A stretch of DNA of 64,000 bases from Heterodera schachtii (taxonomy: Eukaryota; Nematoda; Chromadorea; Rhabditida; Heteroderidae): positions 1,382,610 through 1,446,609 of the forward strand of contig SIJG01000025.1 in NCBI GenBank assembly GCA_023374025.1, written 5' to 3'. Under the pieces are notes generated by a model. The model saw only the letters and a list, made by a program, of their open reading frames with translations, did not search any database and had not been told where the DNA came from. Within the stretch, counting starts at the first letter, position 1. Each line of letters starts with the position of its first letter. The position numbers and the translations under genes were made by a program. Shown here piece by piece: positions 22,627 to 33,723 of the stretch.

Positions 22627-23468
22627 TTATATTGTCTCATCCATCCTACAATTTATTTTTATCCATCTGATCAGTGTTCGACACGGAATTCCAAATTTCT
22701 TAGCAATTTTTTCGTCGCTAATTTTCGGATTTGATTCTTTAATTTGGAAATATTCGTTCACTTTCCTTAATTTTTCCTCATTGGAGTATTTATTTTGTTC
22801 TTAAAACTTAAAAAGGCAAATAAATTTTAAAATTTACTAACTTCTCTGGTAATTTGGCATTATTTCTTTTTTCCATTTTCGAAATGTGTTGAGAGAAATG
22901 CCCAATTCCTTCACAAATTCTTTTTGTTTGCGTTGGCCATATAAATTTTTAAATTCATTAAATCGTTCAATAAATTCGCGCTTTTTCTCCTCATAAAAAC
23001 AATTTTTCATCTTTTTGATTTTCTTAATATTTAAATTCATTTCTTTTTTCCATTTGTATATTTTTTGCGACTTGCGCCTAATAATTTTCCAATTTTCGTC
23101 TCAATTTTGCCTCTTTTTTTCATTGGGAATTTCCCTTTTTGCTTTAACTTTTTGTTATTTGCATCAAATTTATGAATTGTTTTTCTTTTCTGTTGGTCAT
23201 TTGGTTCGTTTCTCGCATTTTGACCATTTTTGAAAACATTTTGGTTGAAATATTCGTCCATTTGACCATTTGGGTCTGTTCCGGTTGATCCACCTTTCAT
23301 TTGGTCGAATGCCCTCTTTTCATTTTGTTCAATCTTTATTACTTTTTCTTCAATTTCTTTTTTGTCCCATTCTTTGCTGAATATTTCGTCAAAATTTGGT
23401 CGGATTTTGCCGGATTCTATTCCAAAAGCAATGGAAAATATTAAAAATAACAAATGCTGCAAATTCAT
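22627..23468 (-). pseudogene. Secreted triple HTH family member B (one homopolymer frameshift)
   Basis: Exon 1 runs 23468-22842 and exon 2 22799-22627. A signal-like start is followed by S-G-K-I-R-P-N-F-D-E-I-F, an acidic linker and HTH1 (K-I-G-K-L-L-G-A-S-R). At an A6 run (plus-strand T run 23060-23065) the frame shifts by one base; the other frame then continues K-I-Y-K-W-K-K-E-M, HTH2 (E-L-G-I-S-L-N-T-F-R-K-W-K-K) and, after the intron, HTH3 (K-F-G-I-P-C-R-T-L-I-R-W-I-K). Without the shift the product would be about 260-270 residues. A one-base slip in a homopolymer is equally compatible with a pseudogene or a sequence error. Confidence 0.65.
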
Positions 23469-24439
23469 TTTTATTATTAAGAATATTTATAAAAAGATAT
23501 GATGAATTTATTGTATAAATGGATTTATTTAATATTTTGTTCGCTTCTTAATATTAATTTGCATTTTATTACAGCAAGCCTTTAATTTGCCACGTTATTG
23601 TGAATAATTAAATCAATTTTTTACTCAATTTTCATTAATTTTATTTTTTGCAATGAATAAAGTTAATATGTATAATTATTATTTGTATTTTTAATTTATA
23701 TTTGAAATTAAGATTTGTTTCTCTTTTTAATTTTTTTATATAATTGACTGATGTACAAATGTTTAAGTTTTTGTCTTTGAATTGCAAAATTTTTTTGGGA
23801 GAACAAGAAAATAAATAATTCAAGATTTGTTAAATTTTGTTGGTGATTTTTTCTAAAAGGATGTAGGCAATAGGCCTCTGATGCTCGACATTCACAGTAC
23901 CGACTCTCGAGTCGAGGAATTTCTTGGGCTTTCGGGTCTCGACTTAGTCACGACTCTCGGCCATTTAGGCTCGGTTAACCGAGACTTTTATACTCGTCTT
24001 AAGATTAAATTCTTTTTATGAAAATAAAGGAAAAAAATTTAAATGCATGTGTTTGATCATTATTATTTAGTCTTAACTAATTGCTATCATTTTCTTCTCC
24101 TTCGTTTTTTGAAATATTTTTTTCATTTTTATTTTGGAAAACCAAATTTTTTACAATAAATTAATAAAAAATCATCTCATAATACTTTGAAGCCAGTAAT
24201 ACTCAGAATTACATGAATTGAAATTGAAACATAATTTTTCAGAGAACATTTGACGATTTAGAATCAATTATTGAAAACTTATTTTCTTGCTTTTTTTTGA
24301 TTAATAATATTTAGTTTTTTATAATAAATAAAATTTAATAAAAAATGTTAATAACTGTAAAACCTAACCTAATTATTTTTATTAGAGAATTATACAAATA
24401 TTACTTTATGATTAAATTTAAAAAGATTAATAATTTTTG
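23469..24439. other. Intergenic with a GC-rich element fragment at 23.87-24.00 kb
   Basis: Mostly plain AT-rich DNA. Between about 23870 and 24000 lies a stretch with repeated gactctcg/ctcgact words, unlike its surroundings and probably a transposon end fragment. No gene is seen. Confidence 0.35.
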
Positions 24440-24715
24440 GATTTGCTTTTTTAATTTTAAAATATTGCTTCATCTTTTTTAATTTGTCCTCATTGGAGTG
24501 TTTTATTTTGTGCTTAAAAAAATTAAAATATAAAAAATAATGCAAAAATTCTCTTACCTTTATGACAATTTGGCATCAATTCTTTTTTTCCAATTTCGAA
24601 AGTTCTTTCGTTAATGCCCAATTCCTTCACAAATTCTTTCTGTTTGTCTTTTTTGCCCATATAATCTTTTAAATTCATCAAAATGTTCTATAAAATTCTT
24701 TTTCATTTGGTTTTT
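24440..24715 (-). pseudogene. HTH family relic D
   Basis: On the minus strand the block around 24715-24570 reads like the HTH2 region (F-D-E-F-K followed by L-Y-G-Q-like text and a W-K-K segment) with several frame breaks. 24420-24520 resembles the start of the HTH3 exon. No signal-peptide exon is attached. It lies head-to-head with member C. Confidence 0.5.
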
Positions 24716-24952
24716 ATTTTAACTAAATTTTTTTTTTATGAATGTAGTAAAAACAAATTTGTTTATTTAATATTTGGGTAAAAAATATTATTTAATTAAG
24801 TAAAAAATTGATTTTTCAAATATTAAAATTAATGGATTTATCAATTTTTGAAAAGATTGTTGAAGAGAAAATTACAAAATTGAATATTAATATTAAAAAG
24901 CGATTAAATAAATTCATTTATTATTCAATAAATTCAATTTTCTAAAAGTAAA

Positions 24953-25700
24953 ATGAATTTGTGTCATTTTATATTTTTAATGTTTTTCATTATTTATAAA
25001 ATTGAAACCGGCAAAATTCGACCAAATTTTGATGAAATATTCGGCGGAAGGTACAAAAACGAAAGAGAAAAACAAGTGATAGAAAATGCTGAACAAAATG
25101 AAAATATTAATTTTGTTGATCAAATGGAAAAAGAAAATAGAAATGGTCCAAATGATCAACAAAAAAGAGAAATAATTCGAAAATTTGAAGCAATTAAAGA
25201 AAAGATGAAGCAAAAAAAAAATTTTTAAACGGAAAAACTTTGTAAAAATTGAGATAAAAATTGGTAGAATTTTAGGCACAAGACGACACATAATACAGAA
25301 ATGGAAAAATGAATTAAATTTAAATAAAAACAAAATGAAAAAGCTTTATTACGAGGACAAAAAGAAAGAATTCGTTGAACGTTTGACGAAATTAAGTGTT
25401 TATATGGCCAAGGCAAGAAAGAATTTCTGATGGAAATGGGCATTCGAAAAGAAACATTTCGAAAATGGAAAAAGGAATTGATGCCAAATTACAATAAAAG
25501 TAAGGAATTTTTTTAAATATCTATTTAAATTTTTTTTAAGCACGTAAGAAATATTCCAATGAGGACAAGCTGAGCAAGATGAAGCAATATTTTAATATTT
25601 AAAGAAGCAAACCCAAAAATGACTGTTGAAAAAATTGCAAAGAATTTGTGAATTGGAAGTGCAGCACTGATCAGATGGAAAAAGCAATTTGCTTTAGTTT
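24953..25700 (+). pseudogene. Secreted HTH family member C (multiple frame breaks)
   Basis: 24953-25228 is an intact first ORF of 91 codons: signal-like start, T-G-K-I-R-P-N-F-D-E-I-F-G-G and the linker G-P-N-D-Q-Q-K-R. The frame then breaks at an A10 run (about 25211-25220) and again near 25397, between recognisable HTH1 (R-I-L-G-T-R-R-H-I-I-Q-K-W-K) and HTH2 (E-M-G-I-R-K-E-T-F-R-K-W-K-K). The HTH3 exon (25553-25700) carries a stop after K-Q-Y-F-N-I. The tandem duplication starting at 25318 copies the 3' half of this pseudogene to 29896 onward. Confidence 0.7.
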
Positions 25701-25974
25701 AGGCATAATGATTTTTTGAAGGAATTTATCTTTTTCATTTCATAATATGGGAGTTCACTACCTTTTCATAGGAATTAGCTAAATTAGGAGAAAATTGGCG
25801 GATTTTTTAAATGGCCCAATTAACAAATTTTTCGAAATAATTTTGATTTTCATGGTATCAATCGAAATCTTACTAAATTAGCCGCCTATTTCTGAGTATA
25901 CAAATAAATATATACAGATTGTTTCATATTTCTCATAAAAACTCCTTTTCGTGTTTTATTTAAATTTAATTCTT

Positions 25975-26385
25975 TTTTCCATTGGTTTATTCTATGGCGA
26001 CTAACTCCTAATAATTCTCCTATTTTCCTCTCAATTTTGTTGTTCTCTTTCCAATTGATATTTTCCTTTTTCTTTCAACTTTTCTTTAATTGCTTCAAAT
26101 TTTCGAATTGTTTCTCTTTTCTCATGGTCATTTGGTTCCATTTTCGTATTTTGATAACTTTTGATAACATTTTGATTGGAATATTCGCTCTTTTGATCAA
26201 TTGGGTAGGTCCAATGAGGACAACCTGAGGAAGATGAAGCAATATTTTAATATTTAAAGAAGCAAACCCAAAAATGACTGTTGAAAAAATTGCAAAGAAT
26301 TTGGGAATTGGAAGTGCAGCACTGATCAGATGGAAAAAGCAATTTGCTTTAGTTTAGGCATAATGATTTTTTGAAGGAATTTATG
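25975..26385. pseudogene. HTH family relics in unit 1 (inverted linker plus repeated HTH3)
   Basis: Minus-strand 26228-25975 encodes a linker and HTH1-like stretch (Y-S-N-Q-N, E-P-N-D-H-E-K-R, then E-A-I-K-E-K-L-K-E-K-G). Immediately after, 26208-26385 is a direct repeat of 25555-25731, the HTH3 exon. The relic therefore sits between two copies of the same 180-bp exon, evidence of repeated local rearrangement. Confidence 0.6.
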
Positions 26386-27174
26386 TTATTTGTTTGATAT
26401 GTTTTTGTGTGTTATTGTTTAAATAACGCTCATTTTAAATTAGGTTGAGGATTTTATGTCTTATTTTTCTATTTTTTGTCATAATAAAAATATTTTTACG
26501 GTTTAAAATGTCGTAAAAATCTTTGAAGAATTTAATCAATAGATTTATTGCTTTATTATTTTGCATAAATAATAAGACCAAATTGCACATAAAACTTTAT
26601 TTGACATTTTTATTCGAACAAAGTGTTTGTATACCGTACATTTGAAAAACTAAAAACTCCATATTAATCACACTCAAACTTTCGTATGACGAATAGTCAT
26701 TCGAGTTGCCAATTGTCCTTTTTCTGGCAAATCGGTCAATTATTCCATGGATAAAAAATCCTAAATGTCCAAAATAGACATTTCTTTTATTTATCATTTT
26801 TAATTTACAAATTAATCTTTTTTTAATTTAAATAATAAAAGAATATTTATATAATTCATAATAAAAATATTTTGGCTTTGTTTACAAAGAAAAATTTTCA
26901 CATTTTGTAACATATTTTTTATATTAAATTTTATTTATTAAAAAAATTAAGAAAATAAATTTCCTATAATTGATTCTAAACCGTCAAAATTATCATTTCC
27001 ATCAATATAAATTTACAAACCGTCACAAGTAAAATAAATGAGTATTTTTTTAATATTGACATTTAAAAGTTTATTTAATTTCATTATTGTAAAAGGAAAT
27101 TTTCTCATAAAAAATGGCTTTCTCGGCTAGTAATTAATGGATTTTCAATTTTTGAAAAGATTTGAAAAAAAGAA

Positions 27175-27429
27175 ATGATAATAAAATTTGAAGCAATTAA
27201 AGAAAAGTTGAGAGAAAAAGGAAAATACGAATTGATAAAGAGAAACAAATGCAAAATAGGAGAATTATTAGGCTCAAGTCGCTATAAAATACGAATGGAA
27301 AAAGAAATGAATTTAAATAAAAAGAAAATGAAAAAGCGATTTTATGATGAGAAAAAGAAAGGTGGCCCGATCATTTCGTCACTGATCGTTTCGTCACTGA
27401 GAAATAATTTTTTAAAAATATTAGCTTAA
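27175..27429 (+). pseudogene. HTH1-region relic in unit 1
   Basis: An 84-codon frame begins with the linker-HTH1 text of the family (E-A-I-K-E-K-L-R-E-K-G, then G-E-L-L-G-S-S-R-Y-K-I) and runs into K-K-R-F-Y-D-E-K-K-K before leaving the family. Signal exon and HTH2/3 are missing. An identical copy is at 31754-32008 in unit 2. Between 26385 and 27170 no gene was recognised apart from a weak 66-codon frame on the minus strand (26597-26797). Confidence 0.6.
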
Positions 27430-27563
27430 TATTAAAAAAATTTTGTTTACATTTTGCTTTCTCGCAAATTGCGGACTTAGTTTCCGTTTTATTTTTCTAA
27501 AATGACCAATTTGGATCATCTTCAACAGAGCTTTAGGGATCACACCAAAAAATTTGTTAAAAG

Positions 27564-28719
27564 TAGGGTTCGAGCCCCGTGAGCGGGGGTGGCTTTTCGC
27601 GCGGCGGGGGATTGCGGGGGTCAGAGTCGCGGGGGCGGGGGCGGGGGTTTGTTTTTAATTAGCTCCAAAAAATCTCACAAAAAATTAATTTTTTTGAATG
27701 ATGTGTTTGGTTCCACATTCCTTTATTCGTTGTATCGCCTCGATTTAATTCTTTTTCGTATAATTGCACAGATATTGTCTAAAAATGAACAAATTTAGGG
27801 ATTATAAGTTATGCCAGAATAGTCAATTTTTATGGCTGTTTTTGTCTATTAATCCAGGGTTTCTATCTCAAAATTTTCAAAAATAACAAAGGCCAAAAAA
27901 TAAGACTATGGTTAAAAATAAGAACATTTTGCAAAATTGCTTCAAATATTTTTACATTTTATTCAACCAAAAATGTATTCTATTATTATATATATCATAA
28001 ATTTCAGACATTCGGGATCACTAAATCAGATTTTTAACATTTTTTGCGGCAGATTTCCAAAAAACATGGTGAATGTGCGAGGGGAGAGGTACCGCCGGGA
28101 AAAATTTTTGAAAATTTGAATGCAATTTGTTAACAAATTTTGTCCAAAAAAGGACAAAAGTTTAAGATCTTTGGCTAATTTTTAAGAAAAAAAATAGGAT
28201 TTTTTGGGGGGCCGGCTGTGCCGATTGGCGCCGCAAGGGGAAAATTTTTAAGACTTTATATGAATTTTGTTAGAAATTAGCAATTTTTCAGAAATTTCCC
28301 TCTTTTAGATGAAAATAAGGCACTACCCCCAAATCAGAACATTTCTTACAAATAAGAACATATAGAAAAACCCTGTATTAATTTGAAAAATAAAATAAAA
28401 TCAAAAGAAAACGTCAACCGGTGTAGAACTCATAACAAAAAGTATTGTTAATATGAAGTACTAACCACTAATCACAAATATATTTAAAAATGAAAATAAA
28501 ATTCACTTTATTTCATAAAATTTGTCAAAATGATTAAAAAAATTCAAAATTGTATAAATTTTTTGCCTTTTATCCACGAATATGTCATTCTTAGGGATGT
28601 ATTTTTCATCGCGGGGGCGGGGGATGCGCGGCTCTGAATCACGGGGGCGGGGACGGGGGTGAGCCCCAAAAACCTGTCCCGTCCCCGGGGACGGGGGCGG
28701 GGGCGGGGCTCGAACCCTA
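27564..28719. mobile_element. Non-autonomous hAT element, 1156 bp (unit 1 copy)
   Basis: Ends TAGGGTTCGAGCCCCG and CGGGGCTCGAACCCTA with a perfect 8-bp duplication GTTAAAAG (27556-27563 and 28720-28727). Subterminal regions are gcgggggcggggg-rich, the middle AT-rich. It was present before the tandem duplication because both units carry it with the same flanks. Confidence 0.93.
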
Positions 28720-28727
28720 GTTAAAAG

Positions 28728-29148
28728 GGATGCTTAAAGAATTTCAGCGATTGTAATTTCGTTGCTGACAAATGAGTATGAAAAAATGCCAACAAATGTC
28801 ATTAAAGGGAAAGGTCTTAAGCGTAAATCTCTCTGTGTTTTCAAGAGAACAATTTGCATCAAATTTTTGAAGAATTAGAGCAGAAAGCAGCAGCAGAAAA
28901 GCCCCATCGATATCTCAGAGCAATATCATTTAGGACAACACTCAAATTCGTGATCAGCGACCTTGAAAAACTCATTTTTTCGACTTTTTAAAATAAAAAA
29001 ATTTTTCGAAAAAGTGGCTACCACCGGTAGTACTCTTACCCAGGAATAATTTTTAGAGAATTTTAAAGCAATTAATAATTTCATAAGATAATTTATAGAA
29101 ATAAGTCATTATTTTTTAAAAATTATATTTCTGGTAAAAAAATGCACC
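28728..29148. other. Intergenic, nothing recognised
   Basis: AT-rich spacer between the hAT element and the partial LTR, repeated in unit 2 at about 33306-33723. No gene or RNA was recognised. Confidence 0.4.
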
Positions 29149-29895
29149 TGTAAGAAAAATGAAACCCCTAACGGTGGGGTATGGGCCCAAAAAAGGATAT
29201 GGGCAAAAGGCAAGGGGCCAAAAATCAGAACAATCGTACCCAAGTCAGAGAAATTGCTGGCCTTGGTGGGTCGCCCAAAAATGGTATGGACAACGGCAAA
29301 ATAAGCATGGGAAGGCCCGAATCAGGAATGCTGGGTTCGGGTGGGAACGAGACTAAGTGGCCAACGGCAGAGCGAGCCGCTGGAAAAGCAAGAATCGGAG
29401 GCCCAAAGGTGGCCAAGGGAAAACGACAAAGAAAATGTGAGCAATGCAAAAAGGTGAAATGAAATAGAAAAATTTTTTTGTTTGATTTTTATTTTTCCCA
29501 AATTTTATAAGCGAAAGTGGTGAAAAAGGGGGTTTGTCGAGAGAGTTGAAGATCTTCGAAGAGCAGGGCAAAAACGAAGAAGGAAAAGTGTTATGATCTC
29601 GAGACTCATCCATCTTTCTTTTATATGGGCTTGGGCCAAAGGGCGGGGCGGGCAATGGGCCAATGGGCGAGCGATGGTACGGTGGGCCGATGGCGAAGAC
29701 GGGCGGGGTGTGATGTTCAGTGCCGGGAAGGGTCCGAGGGGAAGAACAACAGACGGCACATTTCCACCAAAGATCCCGTTGATAAGATGCCAATGCCTGT
29801 GGGATTAGTCAAACGAGGGGGAGGGAAAAAGTGGGCCAAGCCCGAAATTAGTAAATTTTGGCAAAAACTATGTTTATACGAGAATTTCCCCTCAG
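29149..29895. mobile_element. Truncated BEL LTR at the duplication junction
   Basis: Begins TGTAAGAAAAATG after GCACC, exactly like the LTR at 33724, and stops at cccctcag, about 60 bp before the LTR end. No internal retrotransposon sequence follows. At several positions in its last 300 bp (for example ctcgagactcatcc, cgaaattag, aaactatgtttatacg) it matches the right LTR at 42.28-43.34 kb better than the adjacent left LTR. Confidence 0.9.
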
Positions 29896-30290
29896 AATTT
29901 AAATAAAAACAAAATGAAAAAGCTTTATTACGAGGACAAAAAGAAAGAATTCGTTGAACGTTTGACGAAATTAAGTGTTTATATGGCCAAGGCAAGAAAG
30001 AATTTCTGATGGAAATGGGCATTCGAAAAGAAACATTTCGAAAATGGAAAAAGGAATTGATGCCAAATTACAATAAAAGTAAGGAATTTTTTTAAATATC
30101 TATTTAAATTTTTTTTAAGCACGTAAGAAATATTCCAATGAGGACAAGCTGAGCAAGATGAAGCAATATTTTAATATTTAAAGAAGCAAACCCAAAAATG
30201 ACTGTTGAAAAAATTGCAAAGAATTTGGGAATTGGAAGTGCAGCACTGATCAGATGGAAAAAGCAATTTGCTTTAGTTTAGGCATAATGA
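29896..30290 (+). pseudogene. HTH family member C, 3' half, duplicate copy
   Basis: Copy of 25318-25712: HTH2 text with the same frameshift (E-M-G-I-R-K-E-T-F-R-K-W) and the HTH3 exon with the same stop. One visible difference makes K-N-L-G-I in this copy where unit 1 has a second stop (gaatttgggaattgg against gaatttgtgaattgg). Confidence 0.65.
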
Positions 30291-30553
30291 TTTTTTGAAG
30301 GAATTTATCTTTTTCATTTCATAATATGGGAGTTCACTACCTTTTCATAGGAATTAGCTAAATTAGGAGAAAATTGGCGGATTTTTTAAATGGCCCAATT
30401 AACAAATTTTTCGAAATAATTTTGATTTTCATGGTATCAATCGAAATCTTACTAAATTAGCCGCCTATTTCTGAGTATACAAATAAATATATACAGATTG
30501 TTTCATATTTCTCATAAAAACTCCTTTTCGTGTTTTATTTAAATTTAATTCTT

Positions 30554-30964
30554 TTTTCCATTGGTTTATTCTATGGCGACTAACTCCTAATAATTCTCCT
30601 ATTTTCCTCTCAATTTTGTTGTTCTCTTTCCAATTGATATTTTCCTTTTTCTTTCAACTTTTCTTTAATTGCTTCAAATTTTCGAATTGTTTCTCTTTTC
30701 TCATGGTCATTTGGTTCCATTTTCGTATTTTGATAACTTTTGATAACATTTTGATTGGAATATTCGCTCTTTTGATCAATTGGGTAGGTCCAATGAGGAC
30801 AACCTGAGGAAGATGAAGCAATATTTTAATATTTAAAGAAGCAAACCCAAAAATGACTGTTGAAAAAATTGCAAAGAATTTGGGAATTGGAAGTGCAGCA
30901 CTGATCAGATGGAAAAAGCAATTTGCTTTAGTTTAGGCATAATGATTTTTTGAAGGAATTTATG
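30554..30964. pseudogene. HTH family relics in unit 2 (copy of 25975-26385)
   Basis: Minus-strand linker/HTH1-like stretch, then a direct repeat of the HTH3 exon, as in unit 1. No signal exon is attached, so no product is expected. Confidence 0.6.
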
Positions 30965-31753
30965 TTATTTGTTTGATATGTTTTTGTGTGTTATTGTTTA
31001 AATAACGCTCATTTTAAATTAGGTTGAGGATTTTATGTCTTATTTTTCTATTTTTTGTCATAATAAAAATATTTTTACGGTTTAAAATGTCGTAAAAATC
31101 TTTGAAGAATTTAATCAATAGATTTATTGCTTTATTATTTTGCATAAATAATAAGACCAAATTGCACATAAAACTTTATTTGACATTTTTATTCGAACAA
31201 AGTGTTTGTATACCGTACATTTGAAAAACTAAAAACTCCATATTAATCACACTCAAACTTTCGTATGACGAATAGTCATTCGAGTTGCCAATTGTCCTTT
31301 TTCTGGCAAATCGGTCAATTATTCCATGGATAAAAAATCCTAAATGTCCAAAATAGACATTTCTTTTATTTATCATTTTTAATTTACAAATTAATCTTTT
31401 TTTTAATTTAAATAATAAAAGAATATTTATATAATTCATAATAAAAATATTTTGGCTTTGTTTACAAAGAAAAATTTTCACATTTTGTAACATATTTTTA
31501 TATTAAATTTTATTTATTAAAAAAATTAAGAAAATAAATTTCCTATAATTGATTCTAAACCGTCAAAATTATCATTTCCATCAATATAAATTTACAAACC
31601 GTCACAAGTAAAATAAATGAGTATTTTTTTAATATTGACATTTAAAAGTTTATTTAATTTCATTATTGTAAAAGGAAATTTTCTCATAAAAAATGGCTTT
31701 CTCGGCTAGTAATTAATGGATTTTCAATTTTTGAAAAGATTTGAAAAAAAGAA

Positions 31754-32008
31754 ATGATAATAAAATTTGAAGCAATTAAAGAAAAGTTGAGAGAAAAAGG
31801 AAAATACGAATTGATAAAGAGAAACAAATGCAAAATAGGAGAATTATTAGGCTCAAGTCGCTATAAAATACGAATGGAAAAAGAAATGAATTTAAATAAA
31901 AAGAAAATGAAAAAGCGATTTTATGATGAGAAAAAGAAAGGTGGCCCGATCATTTCGTCACTGATCGTTTCGTCACTGAGAAATAATTTTTTAAAAATAT
32001 TAGCTTAA
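31754..32008 (+). pseudogene. HTH1-region relic in unit 2 (copy of 27175-27429)
   Basis: An identical 84-codon frame to the unit 1 copy, with linker and HTH1 text then divergence. The intervening minus-strand frame at 31176-31493 (105 codons, with F-G-H-L-G-F-F-I-H-G-I) has no recognised family and is only weakly supported as coding. Confidence 0.55.
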
Positions 32009-32142
32009 TATTAAAAAAATTTTGTTTACATTTTGCTTTCTCGCAAATTGCGGACTTAGTTTCCGTTTTATTTTTCTAAAATGACCAATTTGGATCATCT
32101 TCAACAGAGCTTTAGGGATCACACCAAAAAATTTGTTAAAAG

Positions 32143-33297
32143 TAGGGTTCGAGCCCCGTGAGCGGGGGTGGCTTTTCGCGCGGCGGGGGATTGCGGGGGT
32201 CAGAGTCGCGGGGGCGGGGGCGGGGGTTTGTTTTTAATTAGCTCCAAAAAATCTCACAAAAAATTAATTTTTTTGAATGATGTGTTTGGTTCCACATTCC
32301 TTTATTCGTTGTATCGCCTCGATTTAATTCTTTTTCGTATAATTGCACAGATATTGTCTAAAAATGAACAAATTTAGGGATTATAAGTTATGCCAGAATA
32401 GTCAATTTTTATGGCTGTTTTTGTCTATTAATCCAGGGTTTCTATCTCAAAATTTTCAAAAATAACAAAGGCCAAAAAATAAGACTATGGTTAAAAATAA
32501 GAACATTTTGCAAAATTGCTTCAAATATTTTTACATTTTATTCAACCAAAAATGTATTCTATTATTATATATATCATAAATTTCAGACATTCGGGATCAC
32601 TAAATCAGATTTTTAACATTTTTTGCGGCAGATTTCCAAAAAACATGGTGAATGTGCGAGGGGAGAGGTACCGCCGGGAAAAATTTTTGAAAATTTGAAT
32701 GCAATTTGTTAACAAATTTTGTCCAAAAAAGGACAAAAGTTTAAGATCTTTGGCTAATTTTTAAGAAAAAAATAGGATTTTTTGGGGGGCCGGCTGTGCC
32801 GATTGGCGCCGCAAGGGGAAAATTTTTAAGACTTTATATGAATTTTGTTAGAAATTAGCAATTTTTCAGAAATTTCCCTCTTTTAGATGAAAATAAGGCA
32901 CTACCCCCAAATCAGAACATTTCTTACAAATAAGAACATATAGAAAAACCCTGTATTAATTTGAAAAATAAAATAAAATCAAAAGAAAACGTCAACCGGT
33001 GTAGAACTCATAACAAAAAGTATTGTTAATATGAAGTACTAACCACTAATCACAAATATATTTAAAAATGAAAATAAAATTCACTTTATTTCATAAAATT
33101 TGTCAAAATGATTAAAAAAATTCAAAATTGTATAAATTTTTTGCCTTTTATCCACGAATATGTCATTCTTAGGGATGTATTTTTCATCGCGGGGGCGGGG
33201 GATGCGCGGCTCTGAATCACGGGGGCGGGGACGGGGGTGAGCCCCAAAAACCTGTCCCGTCCCCGGGGACGGGGGCGGGGGCGGGGCTCGAACCCTA
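32143..33297. mobile_element. Non-autonomous hAT element (unit 2 copy)
   Basis: Same ends as the unit 1 copy and the same flanking GTTAAAAG duplication (32135-32142 and 33298-33305). It differs by a base or so in homopolymers. It moved here by segmental duplication, not by transposition. Confidence 0.93.
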
Positions 33298-33723
33298 GTT
33301 AAAAGGGATGCTTAAAGAATTTCAGCGATTGTAATTTCGTTGCTGACAAATGAGTATGAAAAAATGCCAACAAATGTCATTAAAGGGAAAGGTCTTAAGC
33401 GTAAATCTCTCTGTGTTTTCAAGAGAACAATTTGCATCAAATTTTTGAAGAATTAGAGCAGAAAGCAGCAGCAGAAAAGCCCCATCGATATCTCAGAGCA
33501 ATATCATTTAGGACAACACTCAAATTCGTGATCAGCGACCTTGAAAAACTCATTTTTTCGACTTTTTAAAATAAAAAAATTTTTCGAAAAAGTGGCTACC
33601 ACCGGTAGTACTCTTACCCAGGAATAATTTTTAGAGAATTTTAAAGCAATTAATAATTTCATAAGATAATTTATAGAAATAAGTCATTATTTTTAAAATA
33701 TATTTCTGGTAAAAAAATGCACC

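Larger units (their letters stand above)
25318..29895 (+). repeat. Tandem duplication, unit 1 (4.58 kb)
   Basis: Near-identical to 29896-34468 in direct tandem, with only a handful of single-base or homopolymer differences seen by eye. It contains the 3' half of HTH member C, two HTH relics, a hAT element and the first 747 bp of a BEL LTR. The unit ends inside that LTR and unit 2 begins inside the HTH pseudogene, so the junction at 29895/29896 joins LTR to pseudogene text. Confidence 0.93.

Noticed and set aside
26597..26797. Minus-strand 66-codon ORF (and its 105-codon copy at 31176-31493) as a gene
   Set aside because: There are no signal segment, splice structure or recognised motifs. It exists twice only because it lies in the tandem duplication, and the unit 1 copy is shortened by an indel.
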